Counted from the stretch's first letter, positions 24,108-33,884 are shown. The stretch is 64,000 nt of DNA from Alkalimonas mucilaginosa (GCF_036327005.1 NZ_JAUGZK010000001.1:1-64000); one strand, 5' to 3'. Numbers and translations: made by a program. Notes: generated by a model not told the origin, from the sequence alone.

Positions 24108-26678
24108 ATGCGATTAGATCGTTTGACCAGCAAGTTCCAACAGGCCATTGCCGATGCGCAATCGCTGGCACTTGGCCGCGATCATCAGTTTATTGAGCCG
24201 GTGCATCTGATGCATGCGTTGCTGAATCAGGATGGCAGCACCGTACGCGAATTGCTGAATAAGCTTGGAATTAATTTTAACGAACTGCGGCTGAAAGTGA
24301 CGCAGGCCATAGAGCGCTTGCCAACGGTGGAAGGCACCGGTGGTGATGTACAGTTATCCGCATCGATGGGCACCTTGCTCAACCTGTGCGACAAGCTGGC
24401 GCAAAAGCGCAAAGATCAATACATTTCCAGCGAGTTGTTTGTTCTGGCTGCCACCGAGGATAAGGGCGCTTTGGGTCAGATCCTGCGAGAGCAAGGGGTG
24501 ACCAATGAAGCACTGGCTAAAGCCATTGACCAGATGCGTGCTGGTCAGCAAGTGGACGATCCCAATGCTGAAGATACCCGGCAGGCACTGAGTAAGTACA
24601 CTGTCGATTTAACGGCCAGGGCCGAAGCCGGTAAGCTGGATCCTGTGATTGGCAGGGATGAAGAAATTCGCCGCTGCATTCAGGTACTGCAACGCCGCAC
24701 TAAAAACAACCCGGTATTGATTGGTGAGCCTGGTGTGGGAAAAACCGCCATTGTCGAAGGGTTGGCGCTGCGAATCATCAACAAAGAAGTACCGGCAGGT
24801 TTGCTGGATAAACGGGTGTTGGCACTGGATTTGGGCGCACTGTTGGCTGGTGCCAAGTACCGCGGGGAATTTGAAGAGCGGCTAAAAGCAGTGCTGAATG
24901 AGCTGGCCAAAGAAGAAGGCCAGGTCATTTTGTTTATCGATGAAATTCATACTATGGTCGGCGCAGGAAAAGCCGATGGCGCCATGGATGCCGGTAATAT
25001 GTTAAAGCCGGCGCTGGCGCGTGGGGAGCTGCATTGCCTGGGTGCTACTACCCTGGATGAGTACCGCAAATACATTGAAAAAGATGCGGCGCTGGAACGG
25101 CGCTTTCAAAAAGTTTTGGTGGAAGAGCCTACGGTCGAAGACACCATTGCCATTTTGCGGGGCTTAAAAGAGCGCTATGAGCTGCACCATGCGGTGGAAA
25201 TTACCGATCCGGCCATCGTAGCTGCGGCCACCTTATCACATCGCTACGTCAATGACCGCCAGTTGCCGGATAAAGCCATCGATTTGATTGATGAAGCGGC
25301 GTCCAGCATTCGGATGCAGATGGACTCCAAGCCTGAAGAAATGGATAGGCTGGAGCGGCGCATTATTCAATTGAAGCTGGAAGACAATGCACTCAGCAAA
25401 GAAGTGGATGATGGCAGCAAAAAGCGTCGTGATGCGATACAGGAACAAATTGCTCAACTGGAGCAGGAATACCAGGGACTGGATGAAATCTGGGAGGCTG
25501 AAAAAGCAGCTTTGCAGGGAACTCAGACCATTAAAGCCGAGTTGGAGCAGGTGCGGCTGGATCTGGAAGTAGCCCGCCGGGCCGGCGATTTGCAGCGAAT
25601 GTCCGAGTTGCAGTATGGGCGTATTCCGGCATTGGAGAAGCAACTGGATTTAGCTAGCCAGGCCGAAATGCAGGATATGCAGTTGCTGCGTAACCGGGTG
25701 ACTGAGCAAGAGATTGCGGATGTGCTGTCGAAAGCCACCGGCATTCCGGTCAGCAAGATGCTGGAAGGCGAGCGGGATAAGTTGTTACAGATGGAAGATG
25801 CGCTGCACAAGAATGTGGTCGGGCAACAGGAAGCTGTAGCAGCCGTTGCTAATGCGATACGTCGTTCGCGTGCTGGCTTATCCGATCCGAACCGTCCCAT
25901 TGGCTCTTTCCTGTTTTTAGGGCCGACCGGGGTTGGTAAAACTGAACTGACCAAGTCATTGGCCACCTTTTTGTTTGATAGTCCGGATGCGATGGTGCGG
26001 ATTGATATGTCGGAGTTTATGGAAAAACACGCGGTATCGCGCCTGGTCGGTGCGCCTCCAGGCTATGTCGGTTATGAGGAAGGCGGCTATCTGACCGAAG
26101 CCGTCAGGCGCAAGCCTTATTCGGTGATCCTGCTGGATGAAGTGGAAAAAGCCCATCCGGATGTGTTCAACATCCTGCTGCAGGTGTTGGACGATGGTCG
26201 TTTGACCGATGGTCAGGGCCGCACGGTCGATTTTAAAAACAGCGTGATCATTATGACCTCGAACTTAGGCTCGGATTTGATCCAGGAGTACAGCAGTGAG
26301 TCGAGCTATCAGGACATGAAAACCATGTTGATGGATGTGCTCGGCAAGCACTTCAGGCCTGAATTTTTAAACCGGGTTGATGAAACTGTGGTGTTCCATC
26401 CATTGGGTCATGCCCAGATCAAGTCGATTGCGACTATCCAGTTGCAGCGGTTACGTCAGCGCCTGGAAGAGCGTGATTATCAGTTGGAAGTCAGTGAAGC
26501 GGCTCTGGATAAACTGGCGGCGGCCGGCTTTGATCCGGTATACGGTGCAAGGCCGCTGAAGCGAGCTATCCAACACTACCTGGAAAACCCATTGGCACAA
26601 GCCTTACTCAAAGGTGAGATTGCTCCAGGTGCCACAGTGCAGATTGATGTTGATGGTGACGACTTTGTGATCCACTAA
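24108..26678 (+). CDS. clpB: ATP-dependent disaggregase ClpB
   Basis: The Hsp104-family chaperone that pulls proteins from aggregates together with DnaK. It is 856 residues long (E. coli 857). The domains are the N domain, NBD1 with Walker A GEPGVGKT and GARYRG-like GAKYRGEFEERL, the coiled-coil middle domain (about 410-525, rich in charged heptads), and NBD2 with Walker A GPTGVGKTE and the GYVG pore loop. ATG 24108 has GGAG upstream; an earlier TTG is not needed. A sigma-32 promoter lies just upstream. Confidence 0.98.
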   Translation: MRLDRLTSKFQQAIADAQSLALGRDHQFIEPVHLMHALLNQDGSTVRELLNKLGINFNELRLKVTQAIERLPTVEGTGGDVQLSASMGTLLNLCDKLAQKRKDQYISSELFVLAATEDKGALGQILREQGVTNEALAKAIDQMRAGQQVDDPNAEDTRQALSKYTVDLTARAEAGKLDPVIGRDEEIRRCIQVLQRRTKNNPVLIGEPGVGKTAIVEGLALRIINKEVPAGLLDKRVLALDLGALLAGAKYRGEFEERLKAVLNELAKEEGQVILFIDEIHTMVGAGKADGAMDAGNMLKPALARGELHCLGATTLDEYRKYIEKDAALERRFQKVLVEEPTVEDTIAILRGLKERYELHHAVEITDPAIVAAATLSHRYVNDRQLPDKAIDLIDEAASSIRMQMDSKPEEMDRLERRIIQLKLEDNALSKEVDDGSKKRRDAIQEQIAQLEQEYQGLDEIWEAEKAALQGTQTIKAELEQVRLDLEVARRAGDLQRMSELQYGRIPALEKQLDLASQAEMQDMQLLRNRVTEQEIADVLSKATGIPVSKMLEGERDKLLQMEDALHKNVVGQQEAVAAVANAIRRSRAGLSDPNRPIGSFLFLGPTGVGKTELTKSLATFLFDSPDAMVRIDMSEFMEKHAVSRLVGAPPGYVGYEEGGYLTEAVRRKPYSVILLDEVEKAHPDVFNILLQVLDDGRLTDGQGRTVDFKNSVIIMTSNLGSDLIQEYSSESSYQDMKTMLMDVLGKHFRPEFLNRVDETVVFHPLGHAQIKSIATIQLQRLRQRLEERDYQLEVSEAALDKLAAAGFDPVYGARPLKRAIQHYLENPLAQALLKGEIAPGATVQIDVDGDDFVIH

Positions 26679-26708
26679 CACTGACTTTAGGCTTTTTATC
26701 GTTCACCC

Positions 26709-26732
26709 AATGCCCACCCCAGCGTGGGCATT
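26709..26732. terminator. Hairpin after clpB without a T run
   Basis: The perfect stem AATGCCCAC/GTGGGCATT (26709-26717 with 26724-26732) lies 30 bases after clpB. No T tract follows, so it may protect the 3' end rather than terminate. The other bases up to pssA (26882) show only a possible -10 (TACATT near 26833). Confidence 0.5.
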
Positions 26733-26881
26733 GTTGGTGGTTGATGCTGAATGCTTTGATAACGTTCATACAGCCAGTGGCAGCTTTCGTCAGGTCGCAA
26801 TCAGCTTTTCTTTTGCGTTTTTCCGATCCGTGATACATTAAGCCGCATCAACCTGATGGTTTATTTTGGCGCATTGAATCT

Positions 26882-27718
26882 ATGACTGAAGCTGGCAAAA
26901 CAGAATCTCAGCCTCGTAAGGGCATCTATTTATTACCAAACCTGCTAACTACCGGAGGTTTGTTCTCTGGCTTTTACGCCATTATTTCATCCATGAATGG
27001 CCACTTTGACGCGGCAGCTATCGCTATTTTTGTAGCGATGATTTTTGATGGCCTGGATGGCCGGGTGGCGCGCCTTACCAATACCCAGAGTGAATTTGGA
27101 GCACAGTACGACAGCATGGCCGATATGCTGTCTTTTGGCATGGCACCCGCTATGGTGATGTACAATTGGGCGCTGTCAGATACTGGTAAGTTTGGTTGGT
27201 TGGCGGCATTTTTATTTGTTGCCTGCGCGGCGCTGCGGCTGGCGCGTTTTAATGCCAACCTGTCGGTGACGGACGGTCGTTTTTTTCAGGGGCTGGCCAG
27301 CCCCGCTTCGGCGGCATTGATGGCCGGCATGGTGTGGACCGGAGCCTATTATGAATTAGATGGCCATGACTTTGGGTATCTGCTGGGAATACTGACAATT
27401 TTGTCCGGCTTGCTGATGGTGAGTAACTTCCGCTACCACTCCTTTAAAGATGTGAACTGGCGGGATAAGGTTTCCTTTGTCACTATTTTATTGGTAGTAC
27501 TGATTTTCGTAGTAATTGCTGCACGGCCGGCAGAAATGCTACTGATCATCTTCTTGCTGTATGCCTGCTCGGGGCCTATTACCACGATTCGAAGTGTTAA
27601 TAAGCTGAAGCTGGAGCATGTAGTGGGCGACGTTGCACCGCCAGAGGCGGATGATACAGATGCAGCTCCGGTAGATAACACAGTGACTGGAGAAGGCACT
27701 GATTTGGAGCAAAAATAG
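26882..27718 (+). CDS. pssA: CDP-diacylglycerol-serine O-phosphatidyltransferase
   Basis: An integral membrane enzyme that makes phosphatidylserine from CDP-diacylglycerol and serine, the first step to phosphatidylethanolamine. It is 278 residues long with about eight hydrophobic segments. The CDP-alcohol phosphotransferase motif is present as FDGLDGRVARLTNTQSEFG followed by YDSMAD. It is the multi-span type found in Bacillus and many marine gammaproteobacteria, not the peripheral E. coli type. The C-terminal 30 residues are acidic and Thr-rich. Confidence 0.92.
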   Translation: MTEAGKTESQPRKGIYLLPNLLTTGGLFSGFYAIISSMNGHFDAAAIAIFVAMIFDGLDGRVARLTNTQSEFGAQYDSMADMLSFGMAPAMVMYNWALSDTGKFGWLAAFLFVACAALRLARFNANLSVTDGRFFQGLASPASAALMAGMVWTGAYYELDGHDFGYLLGILTILSGLLMVSNFRYHSFKDVNWRDKVSFVTILLVVLIFVVIAARPAEMLLIIFLLYACSGPITTIRSVNKLKLEHVVGDVAPPEADDTDAAPVDNTVTGEGTDLEQK

Positions 27719-27767
27719 CCGGAAAAAAGCTCTACAGCCTTGTTGCCGTAGTATTTCCAAAGTAGAG

Positions 27768-27795
27768 TGAGCGACAGGTAACAGGCTGTCGCTCA
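27768..27795 (+). promoter_or_regulatory. Hairpin in the gshA leader
   Basis: A perfect 10-bp stem TGAGCGACAG/CTGTCGCTCA (27768-27777 with 27786-27795) has an 8-base loop. No T run follows. It lies between the pssA stop and the gshA ribosome binding site. It could end the pssA message or act in the gshA 5' leader. Confidence 0.5.
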
Positions 27796-27829
27796 GTAAT
27801 ACGGGCCTTCAAGTAAGGAAGGGTGTCTT

Positions 27830-29428
27830 TTGAGTTCACTTCTTAAGCAACGTCTGGCAGCACTTTCAGCTGCAGAGCATCTAAACAGTATTGTCGGGAT
27901 CCGGCGGGGGTTGGAGCGGGAGACTTTACGGATCAAGCCGGATGGCCGTTTGGCGGATACAGCACATCAAGAGGCGCTCGGTTCGGCTTTAACCCACCCG
28001 ATGATTACCACCGATTTTTCTGAAACACTGCTTGAGTTTATTACCCCGGTTTCAACCGATATCGATACGACGCTGGCACAATTGTCGGATGTGCATACGT
28101 TCACCCTGAAGCAGTTAGGGCAGGAGCGTTTATGGCCATTGAGTATGCCATGCTATATTGGCCATGAAGATGAGATCCAACTGGCGCAGTATGGTAGCTC
28201 CAATGTTGGCCGGATGAAAACGCTCTATCGTCAGGGCTTAAAACGTCGATATGGCAGCATGATGCAGGCCATCAGCGGGGTGCACTTTAACTTCTCGTTT
28301 CCGGCTGGCTTTTGGCCGCACTTGGCGACTATTTTTGGCCAGAGTACCGCCGATCAAGCTTTTATCTCTGAGCAGTATCTGGCATTGGTGCGAAACTACA
28401 AACGCATGGCCTGGTTGATTGTGTATCTATTTGGGGCTTCACCGGCCTTGTGCAGTTCTTTTATCCAGGGCAGGAACAGCAAATACCCATTTGAAAAACT
28501 GGGTAAAGGCACCTTGTATTTGCCTTACGCGACATCGCTGCGCATGAGTGATTTAGGTTATACCAACAGTGCCCAATCGCGCCTGAAAGTCACCTACAAC
28601 TCGCTGGATGAATACATCGCAGGCTTGCATCAGGCCATTACCCTGCCTTCGGATGAGTATGCTGCTATTCCTTGCAATGCAGAGCAGGGATATCAACAGC
28701 TCAACAGCAATATTTTGCAGATAGAAAACGAATTTTATTCCACCATCCGACCTAAGCGCACTACGGAAAGTGGCGAGCGACCTACCTGCGCCCTGGCAGC
28801 GCGCGGGGTCGAATACATTGAAGTGCGGGCTCTGGATGTCAATCCGTTTAGCTCTGTTGGGGTTAGTGCGGAACAAATGCGCTTTTTGGATGTGTTTTTG
28901 TGCTATTGCCTACTGCAGGAAAGCCCCAAGCTAAGTCATGAAGATCAACTGGTGACCGAGCAGAACCTGAAGAAAGTGGTGACGGATGGCAGGCGACAAA
29001 ACCTGGAGTTGATGCAGCACGGTGCACCACGTTTAATGCTGGATTGGGCGGAAGAAATTTTTGCCGATTTATCCGCGGTGGCGGCTTGGTTGGATCAAGC
29101 CCATGGAGGCAGCTGCTATCAGGACACGATTAAAGCTTTTTACCTAAGCCTGCTGGACCCGGCCAATACCTATTCAGGCCGTTTACTTAAGCAATTACTG
29201 GCAGCACAACAAGACAATGGCCCCTTTGCGCTGGCTATGGCGGAGCAGTATCGTCAGCAACTGTTGCAACGAGGCTACCAGTACTTCGACGAGCAAGCAT
29301 TGATTGCGATGGCAGTACAATCGCATCAAAAGCAAGCTGAGGTGGAAGCGGCGGATACGTTAAGTTTTGAAGCTTATCTGCAGGATTACTTTGCGCCTAA
29401 GCCATGCTCTTTACAAAGCAGCAGCTAA
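27830..29428 (+). CDS. gshA: Glutamate-cysteine ligase
   Basis: The first and rate-limiting step of glutathione synthesis, joining glutamate and cysteine with ATP. The 532 residues are close to E. coli GshA (518). Family stretches are GIRRGLERETLR near the N-terminus, HPMITTDFSETLLEFITP, ISGVHFNFSFP and YIEVRALDVNPF. The start is TTG 27830 with an AAGGAAGGG Shine-Dalgarno, and no nearby ATG competes. The weak start codon may limit expression. Confidence 0.96.
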   Translation: MSSLLKQRLAALSAAEHLNSIVGIRRGLERETLRIKPDGRLADTAHQEALGSALTHPMITTDFSETLLEFITPVSTDIDTTLAQLSDVHTFTLKQLGQERLWPLSMPCYIGHEDEIQLAQYGSSNVGRMKTLYRQGLKRRYGSMMQAISGVHFNFSFPAGFWPHLATIFGQSTADQAFISEQYLALVRNYKRMAWLIVYLFGASPALCSSFIQGRNSKYPFEKLGKGTLYLPYATSLRMSDLGYTNSAQSRLKVTYNSLDEYIAGLHQAITLPSDEYAAIPCNAEQGYQQLNSNILQIENEFYSTIRPKRTTESGERPTCALAARGVEYIEVRALDVNPFSSVGVSAEQMRFLDVFLCYCLLQESPKLSHEDQLVTEQNLKKVVTDGRRQNLELMQHGAPRLMLDWAEEIFADLSAVAAWLDQAHGGSCYQDTIKAFYLSLLDPANTYSGRLLKQLLAAQQDNGPFALAMAEQYRQQLLQRGYQYFDEQALIAMAVQSHQKQAEVEAADTLSFEAYLQDYFAPKPCSLQSSS

Positions 29429-29459
29429 AAAAAGCGGTCACCAGGAGAGGGGTGACCGC
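29427..29459 (-). terminator. Terminator after gshA whose T run is on the minus strand
   Basis: The stem GCGGTCACC/GGTGACCGC (29434-29442 with 29451-29459) is preceded by seven A residues and followed by no T run. By sequence it is an efficient intrinsic terminator for minus-strand transcription, yet no minus-strand gene lies to its right before 30206. On the plus strand it can serve gshA only as a weak or bidirectional hairpin. Confidence 0.65.
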
Positions 29460-29544
29460 GATACAGGATTGAAATCCAGGGAAACGTAAAACTTGATTTG
29501 CGTCCTTGCACTTTGTTAGAAGCGAATGGATCTATAAAGTTCAT

Positions 29545-30168
29545 ATGAAGACGAATAATTTTTTAATTGGTGGTGTATTTTTTTCAGTGGTGTTGTTATC
29601 CGGCTGCAGTACGCCCCCGCCACAAAATAGCAGCAATATTTGCGATATCTTTAAAGAACATCGTTCCTGGTACAAGGCTGCTGCCAATACCCGCGATAAA
29701 TGGGGGGTACCTATTCATGTGCCAATGAGCATGATGTTTCAGGAAAGCAGCTTCCGTCATAATGCCCGGCCACCGATGCGCTATTTTTTAGGCTTTATCC
29801 CCTATGGTCGTGCCAGCTCGGCCTATGGTTATTCACAGGCCAAAACCGAAACCTGGGCTGATTACCAGCGGGAAACCAACCGCCGTTTTGCCAGCCGCAG
29901 CAACTTTTCCGATGCTATGGATTTTATGGGGTGGTACATTGATAAAACCCATCGTATTAATGGCGTGTCTAAATGGGATGCCTACAATCAGTACCTGAAT
30001 TACCACGATGGCTGGGGTGGGTTTCAGCGCGGCACCTATCGCAATAAAACCTGGCTGATTTCCGTGGCACGGCGGGTGGATGATCGGGCTCAGATGTATG
30101 CTACGCAATTGTCCAGCTGTGAAAAAGAGTTACAGCGGGGCTGGTTCCGTCGTTTAATCGGTTTTTGA
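29545..30168 (+). CDS. Transglycosylase SLT-like lipoprotein
   Basis: A 207-residue predicted lipoprotein with signal peptide and lipobox LSGC (Cys near residue 22). The body resembles the lytic transglycosylase-like family of COG4764. The catalytic-type Glu lies in MSMMFQESSFRHN, followed by SSAYGYSQAKTETWADY, the usual GYxQ/G glycan-binding region, and WDAYNQYLNYHDGWGGF. It probably cuts or remodels peptidoglycan from the outer membrane side. ATG 29545 is used because the lipoprotein signal starts there; a 13-codon extension is rejected. It is convergent with yfjD. Confidence 0.75.
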   Translation: MKTNNFLIGGVFFSVVLLSGCSTPPPQNSSNICDIFKEHRSWYKAAANTRDKWGVPIHVPMSMMFQESSFRHNARPPMRYFLGFIPYGRASSAYGYSQAKTETWADYQRETNRRFASRSNFSDAMDFMGWYIDKTHRINGVSKWDAYNQYLNYHDGWGGFQRGTYRNKTWLISVARRVDDRAQMYATQLSSCEKELQRGWFRRLIGF

Positions 30169-30180
30169 TTCGAGCCAATG

Positions 30181-30202
30181 CAGCCCGGGACCAGCCGGGC
30201 TG
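30181..30202. terminator. Hairpin between two convergent genes
   Basis: CAGCCCGG/CCGGGCTG (30181-30188 with 30195-30202) has a six-base loop and no T run in either direction. It is placed exactly between two stop codons and probably blocks read-through partially. Confidence 0.5.
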
Positions 30203-30205
30203 TGG

Positions 30206-31483
30206 CTAGTGGTCACGCCGTTTTTTCGATAGCGGGAACAAACGAATGGTTTTGATCATATTATCCTGCACCTCGACGATTTCCATTTTGTAACCGGCTA
30301 GTTTAAGGCTCAGGCTTCCTTGTGGAATTTCTTCCAAATACTCCAGCACCAGGCCATTCAGTGTTTTGGGCCCATCGGTGGGGAAGCTGAGTTGCAGTTC
30401 GCGGTTTAAGTCGCGCAAGTTAATACCGCCTTCTACCAGTACAGTACCGTCCGGCTGAGCAATGATTTCTTCATGGTTGTCTTCAACGACATCGGTCGTG
30501 AAATCACCCACCACTTCTTCCAGAATGTCTTCCAGAGTTACCAGACCCTGAATATCACCGTACTCATCCACCACCAGGCCAATACGTTCTTTTGACGCCT
30601 GGAACTTTAACAATTGTGTACTGAGCGGAGTACCTTCCGGAATATAGTAAATATCTCGCACCGCACGCAGCAAGGTGGCTTTGGTCAGCTGTTTTTTCAG
30701 CAGAGGACGCACCAGATCCCGGGTATTCAAAAAGCCGAGGGCATCATCAATGGTATCTCTGTACAGCAACAGGCGGCTGTGCGGTGAATTGGCCAACTGA
30801 CGTACCAGTTGTTTCCAGTCGTCGCTGACATCCAGGCCGCTGATTTCATTACGCGGGATCATGATGTCTTCAACTGTCGCATGCTCCAAATCCAGCACGC
30901 CAACCAACATGCTTTGATGCTTCTCCGGGATCAGGGCACCAGCTTCATGTACCACAGTGCGTAACTCTTCCGCGCTTAAGCTGTTGCCTTGATGCTGCTC
31001 CGCGCTGACGCCAAACAGCTTCAGGAAGTTGTTGGTAATTTGATTGACCAGCCAAACGATGGGGTACAGCACTTTCAGCAGGGGCTTTAAAATAACCGAG
31101 CTGGGAAAAGCGACCCGCTCCGGGTGCAGTGCGGCCAAGGTTTTGGGGGTGACTTCAGCAAACACCAGGATCACCAGCGTCAAACCAAAGGTGGCAATGG
31201 CGATACCGATATCCCCAAACAACCGCAAGCCAATGATGGTAGCGATGGCAGAAGCAGCAATATTCACCAGGTTATTGCCAATCAGGATCAAGCCAATCAG
31301 CCGATCAGGACGCTTTAGCAACTGACTGACACGCAGCGCGCCTTTGTTTTTTTCATTCGCCAGATGCTTCAAGCGGTATGGGTTTACCGACATCATGCCG
31401 GTTTCAGAGCCCGAAAAGTACGCGGAGATAAAAATAAGTACACCAAGAATAATAAATAAGGTACTGGTAGCTATCGCGTCCAA
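30206..31483 (-). CDS. yfjD: HlyC/CorC (CNNM-type) family membrane protein
   Basis: A 425-residue protein with an N-terminal DUF21/CNNM membrane domain (four hydrophobic segments, including FISAYFSGSETGMMSVN and FAEVTPKTLAA). A CBS-domain pair follows (about residues 200-330, with IMIPRNEI and LVVDEYGDIQGLVTLEDILEE), then a CorC_HlyC transporter-associated domain. Relatives are linked to magnesium/cobalt handling. The start is TTG 31483 with AGGTAA upstream. The ypjD gene lies just upstream on the same strand and ffh is divergent, the E. coli order. Confidence 0.9.
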   Translation of the reverse strand: MDAIATSTLFIILGVLIFISAYFSGSETGMMSVNPYRLKHLANEKNKGALRVSQLLKRPDRLIGLILIGNNLVNIAASAIATIIGLRLFGDIGIAIATFGLTLVILVFAEVTPKTLAALHPERVAFPSSVILKPLLKVLYPIVWLVNQITNNFLKLFGVSAEQHQGNSLSAEELRTVVHEAGALIPEKHQSMLVGVLDLEHATVEDIMIPRNEISGLDVSDDWKQLVRQLANSPHSRLLLYRDTIDDALGFLNTRDLVRPLLKKQLTKATLLRAVRDIYYIPEGTPLSTQLLKFQASKERIGLVVDEYGDIQGLVTLEDILEEVVGDFTTDVVEDNHEEIIAQPDGTVLVEGGINLRDLNRELQLSFPTDGPKTLNGLVLEYLEEIPQGSLSLKLAGYKMEIVEVQDNMIKTIRLFPLSKKRRDH

Positions 31484-31555
31484 AAGAGGGTTACCTGTGT
31501 GGCCTAAAGGGAATGGAATGCATAGTATGTACGTGTAGCAAGCAGATGTAAAACA

Positions 31556-32362
31556 TCAGAGCGCGCCACTTAGCAGCACTTCGCGTACAAAGCGACTGCC
31601 AAAGTAAGCCAGTGTTAACAGCAGGCTGCCAAGCAGAGTCAGGCTGATGGCTGTTTTACCGCGCCAGCCAAGGCGGGCATGGCCCCAGCTAAGCAGAGCA
31701 AACAGCACAAAGGCTATCAGGCTCAGCACATTTTTGTGCAGGTTGTGTTTGCCAAGCCAGTCGCTGGTAAAGAGCGCACCGCTAAGCAGGGTAATGCCAA
31801 GCAGCAAAGTACCAACCAGCAACAACCGGAACTGCAGTACTTCGGCTTGCATCAGTGGTGGTAGTTGCGAGTGCATGCTCAGCGCTTTGTGTTTTAGTTT
31901 ATAGCTGATGTAGCTGACTTGCACACTGTACAAGGTTGCCAGGATCAGAATAACGTAAGCGATAAAGGCAACCAGTATATGCAGCAGCAAAAGCGGATTG
32001 TGCTCAATCTGCAGAATTTGTGTGCCCTGAGGTATCATTAACACACTAAGTTGCACCAGGGCGGCGCAGCCATACACCACCGGTAATAACAGTATCAAAG
32101 GCGAGCGCAGTGCGGTCACTGTGACTGCCACCGTGATCAGCCAACTGACCAAAGAGCTGACATTTAGCAGGCTGAAGTTCTGGCCTGCCGGGGTAAATAA
32201 AACACCGGACAAGGCAATAGCATGCAACACCAGGCCGACACAAGCCGCACTAAAAGTGAGCCGAAGCAGTGGCCCCGCCGGGTGAAATAAACGGCCAAGA
32301 ACAGTGCCTGCTGCCAGCGCATAAGCCAGCATGGCAACCAATGGCAACAACAGCGTGTGCAT
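31556..32362 (-). CDS. ypjD: YpjD inner-membrane protein (CcsA/CcmC-like)
   Basis: A 268-residue protein with about eight hydrophobic segments belonging to the cytochrome c assembly (CcsA/ResC-like) family. His residues lie at segment edges (HNPLLLLHILVAF, KHNLHKNVLSLIAF, WGHARLG). The exact role is unsettled, although CcsA relatives handle heme. The start at 32362 is supported by AGGGAAAG; a 15-codon extension is rejected. It is divergent from ffh and next to yfjD, as in many gammaproteobacteria. Confidence 0.87.
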   Translation of the reverse strand: MHTLLLPLVAMLAYALAAGTVLGRLFHPAGPLLRLTFSAACVGLVLHAIALSGVLFTPAGQNFSLLNVSSLVSWLITVAVTVTALRSPLILLLPVVYGCAALVQLSVLMIPQGTQILQIEHNPLLLLHILVAFIAYVILILATLYSVQVSYISYKLKHKALSMHSQLPPLMQAEVLQFRLLLVGTLLLGITLLSGALFTSDWLGKHNLHKNVLSLIAFVLFALLSWGHARLGWRGKTAISLTLLGSLLLTLAYFGSRFVREVLLSGAL

Positions 32363-32503
32363 GCAAAACTTTCCCTGAATTACAGTTGGATAGCCATTGT
32401 ATTGCAACTGAGATGGAATACCAATGCCTAAATAGCTCTGTGGCTGACGCCGGCAATCGACTCAGGTATACTGGCAGCATACTGATAGTGATGGGTGAAT
32501 ACC

Positions 32504-33871
32504 ATGTTTGAGAATTTATCGGAGCGTCTGACCCGAACACTGAAGAACATCAGTGGCCGCGGACGCCTGACCGAAGAGAACATCAAAGAGACACTGCGTG
32601 AAGTACGGATGGCGTTACTGGAGGCCGATGTGGCTTTGCCAGTGGTACGCGATTTTGTCGCTCAGGTGAAAGAAAAAGCCGTTGGCCTGGAAGTGAGCAA
32701 AAGCCTGACGCCTGGTCAGGAGTTTATCAAGATTGTGCGCAAGGCGTTGGAAGAGGCCATGGGTGAAGCCAATGAAGAGTTGGCGCTCAACACCCAGCCC
32801 CCTGCCGTGGTCTTGATGGCTGGCTTGCAAGGTGCAGGTAAAACCACCTCGGTCGGTAAGCTGGCGCGTTTTTTAACGCAGCGCAAAAAGAAAAAAGTCC
32901 TGGTAGTCAGTGCCGACGTTTACCGGCCAGCAGCGATTAAGCAGTTGGAGACTCTGGCCAAAGAGGTTGGGGTAGAGTTTTTCCCAAGCGATGTATCGCA
33001 GCAACCGGTCGCTATTGTTAATGCCGCTATTGCTCATGCCCGCACCCGTCAGTTTGATGTGCTGTTGGTCGATACCGCCGGTCGCTTGCACGTCGATGAT
33101 GCGATGATGCAGGAAATCCAAACACTGCATGCGGCGGTGAAGCCCATTGAAACCCTGTTTGTGGTTGATGCCATGACCGGTCAGGATGCGGCTAATACAG
33201 CCAAAGCCTTTAATGATGCCTTGCCATTGACCGGAGTGATCTTAACCAAGGCCGATGGTGATGCCCGTGGCGGAGCAGCCTTATCCATTCGTCATATTAC
33301 CGGCAAGCCGATTAAGTTCATCGGTATGGGCGAGAAAGTGGATGCGCTTGAGCCTTTCCATCCGGATCGGGTGGCGTCCCGTATCCTTGGTATGGGCGAT
33401 GTACTGAGCCTGATTGAGGAAATCGAGCAAAAAGTCGATAAAGACAAAGCGGCCAAAGTGGCGCAGAAGATGATGAAAGGCAAAGGCTTTAGCCTGGAAG
33501 ACTTTCGTGATCAGCTGGGCCAGATGCGCAATATGGGCGGCATGATGTCGATGATGGATAAATTGCCGGGCATGAAAAACCTGCCAGCCAATGTCGCCGG
33601 CCAGATGGACGATAAACAGTTTATCCGGATGGAAGCTATCATCAATTCAATGACACCAAAAGAGCGCCAGTTTCCGGATTTAATTAAAGGCTCCCGCAAA
33701 AAACGCATTGCCGCAGGTTCCGGCACTCAGGTGCAGGACGTCAATAAGATGCTGAAGCAATTTACCCAGATGCAGAAGATGATGAAGCAGATGTCGGGTA
33801 AGGGCGGCATGATGAAGATGATGCGCGGCCTTGGCGGCAAGTTACCACCAGGGATGCTGCCACCCCGATAA
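32504..33871 (+). CDS. ffh: Signal recognition particle protein
   Basis: The GTPase of the signal recognition particle, which binds 4.5S RNA and signal sequences of membrane proteins. It is 455 residues long (E. coli 453). The N domain is followed by the G domain with P-loop GLQGAGKTTSVGKLA, DTAGRLHVD and TKADGDARGG. The Met-rich M domain (about 300-455) contains many MM and MKQM groups. ATG 32504 begins MFENLSERL, as in other Ffh proteins; the GTG at 32495 is not needed. Confidence 0.98.
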   Translation: MFENLSERLTRTLKNISGRGRLTEENIKETLREVRMALLEADVALPVVRDFVAQVKEKAVGLEVSKSLTPGQEFIKIVRKALEEAMGEANEELALNTQPPAVVLMAGLQGAGKTTSVGKLARFLTQRKKKKVLVVSADVYRPAAIKQLETLAKEVGVEFFPSDVSQQPVAIVNAAIAHARTRQFDVLLVDTAGRLHVDDAMMQEIQTLHAAVKPIETLFVVDAMTGQDAANTAKAFNDALPLTGVILTKADGDARGGAALSIRHITGKPIKFIGMGEKVDALEPFHPDRVASRILGMGDVLSLIEEIEQKVDKDKAAKVAQKMMKGKGFSLEDFRDQLGQMRNMGGMMSMMDKLPGMKNLPANVAGQMDDKQFIRMEAIINSMTPKERQFPDLIKGSRKKRIAAGSGTQVQDVNKMLKQFTQMQKMMKQMSGKGGMMKMMRGLGGKLPPGMLPPR

Positions 33872-33884
33872 GCCGCGAAATGCC

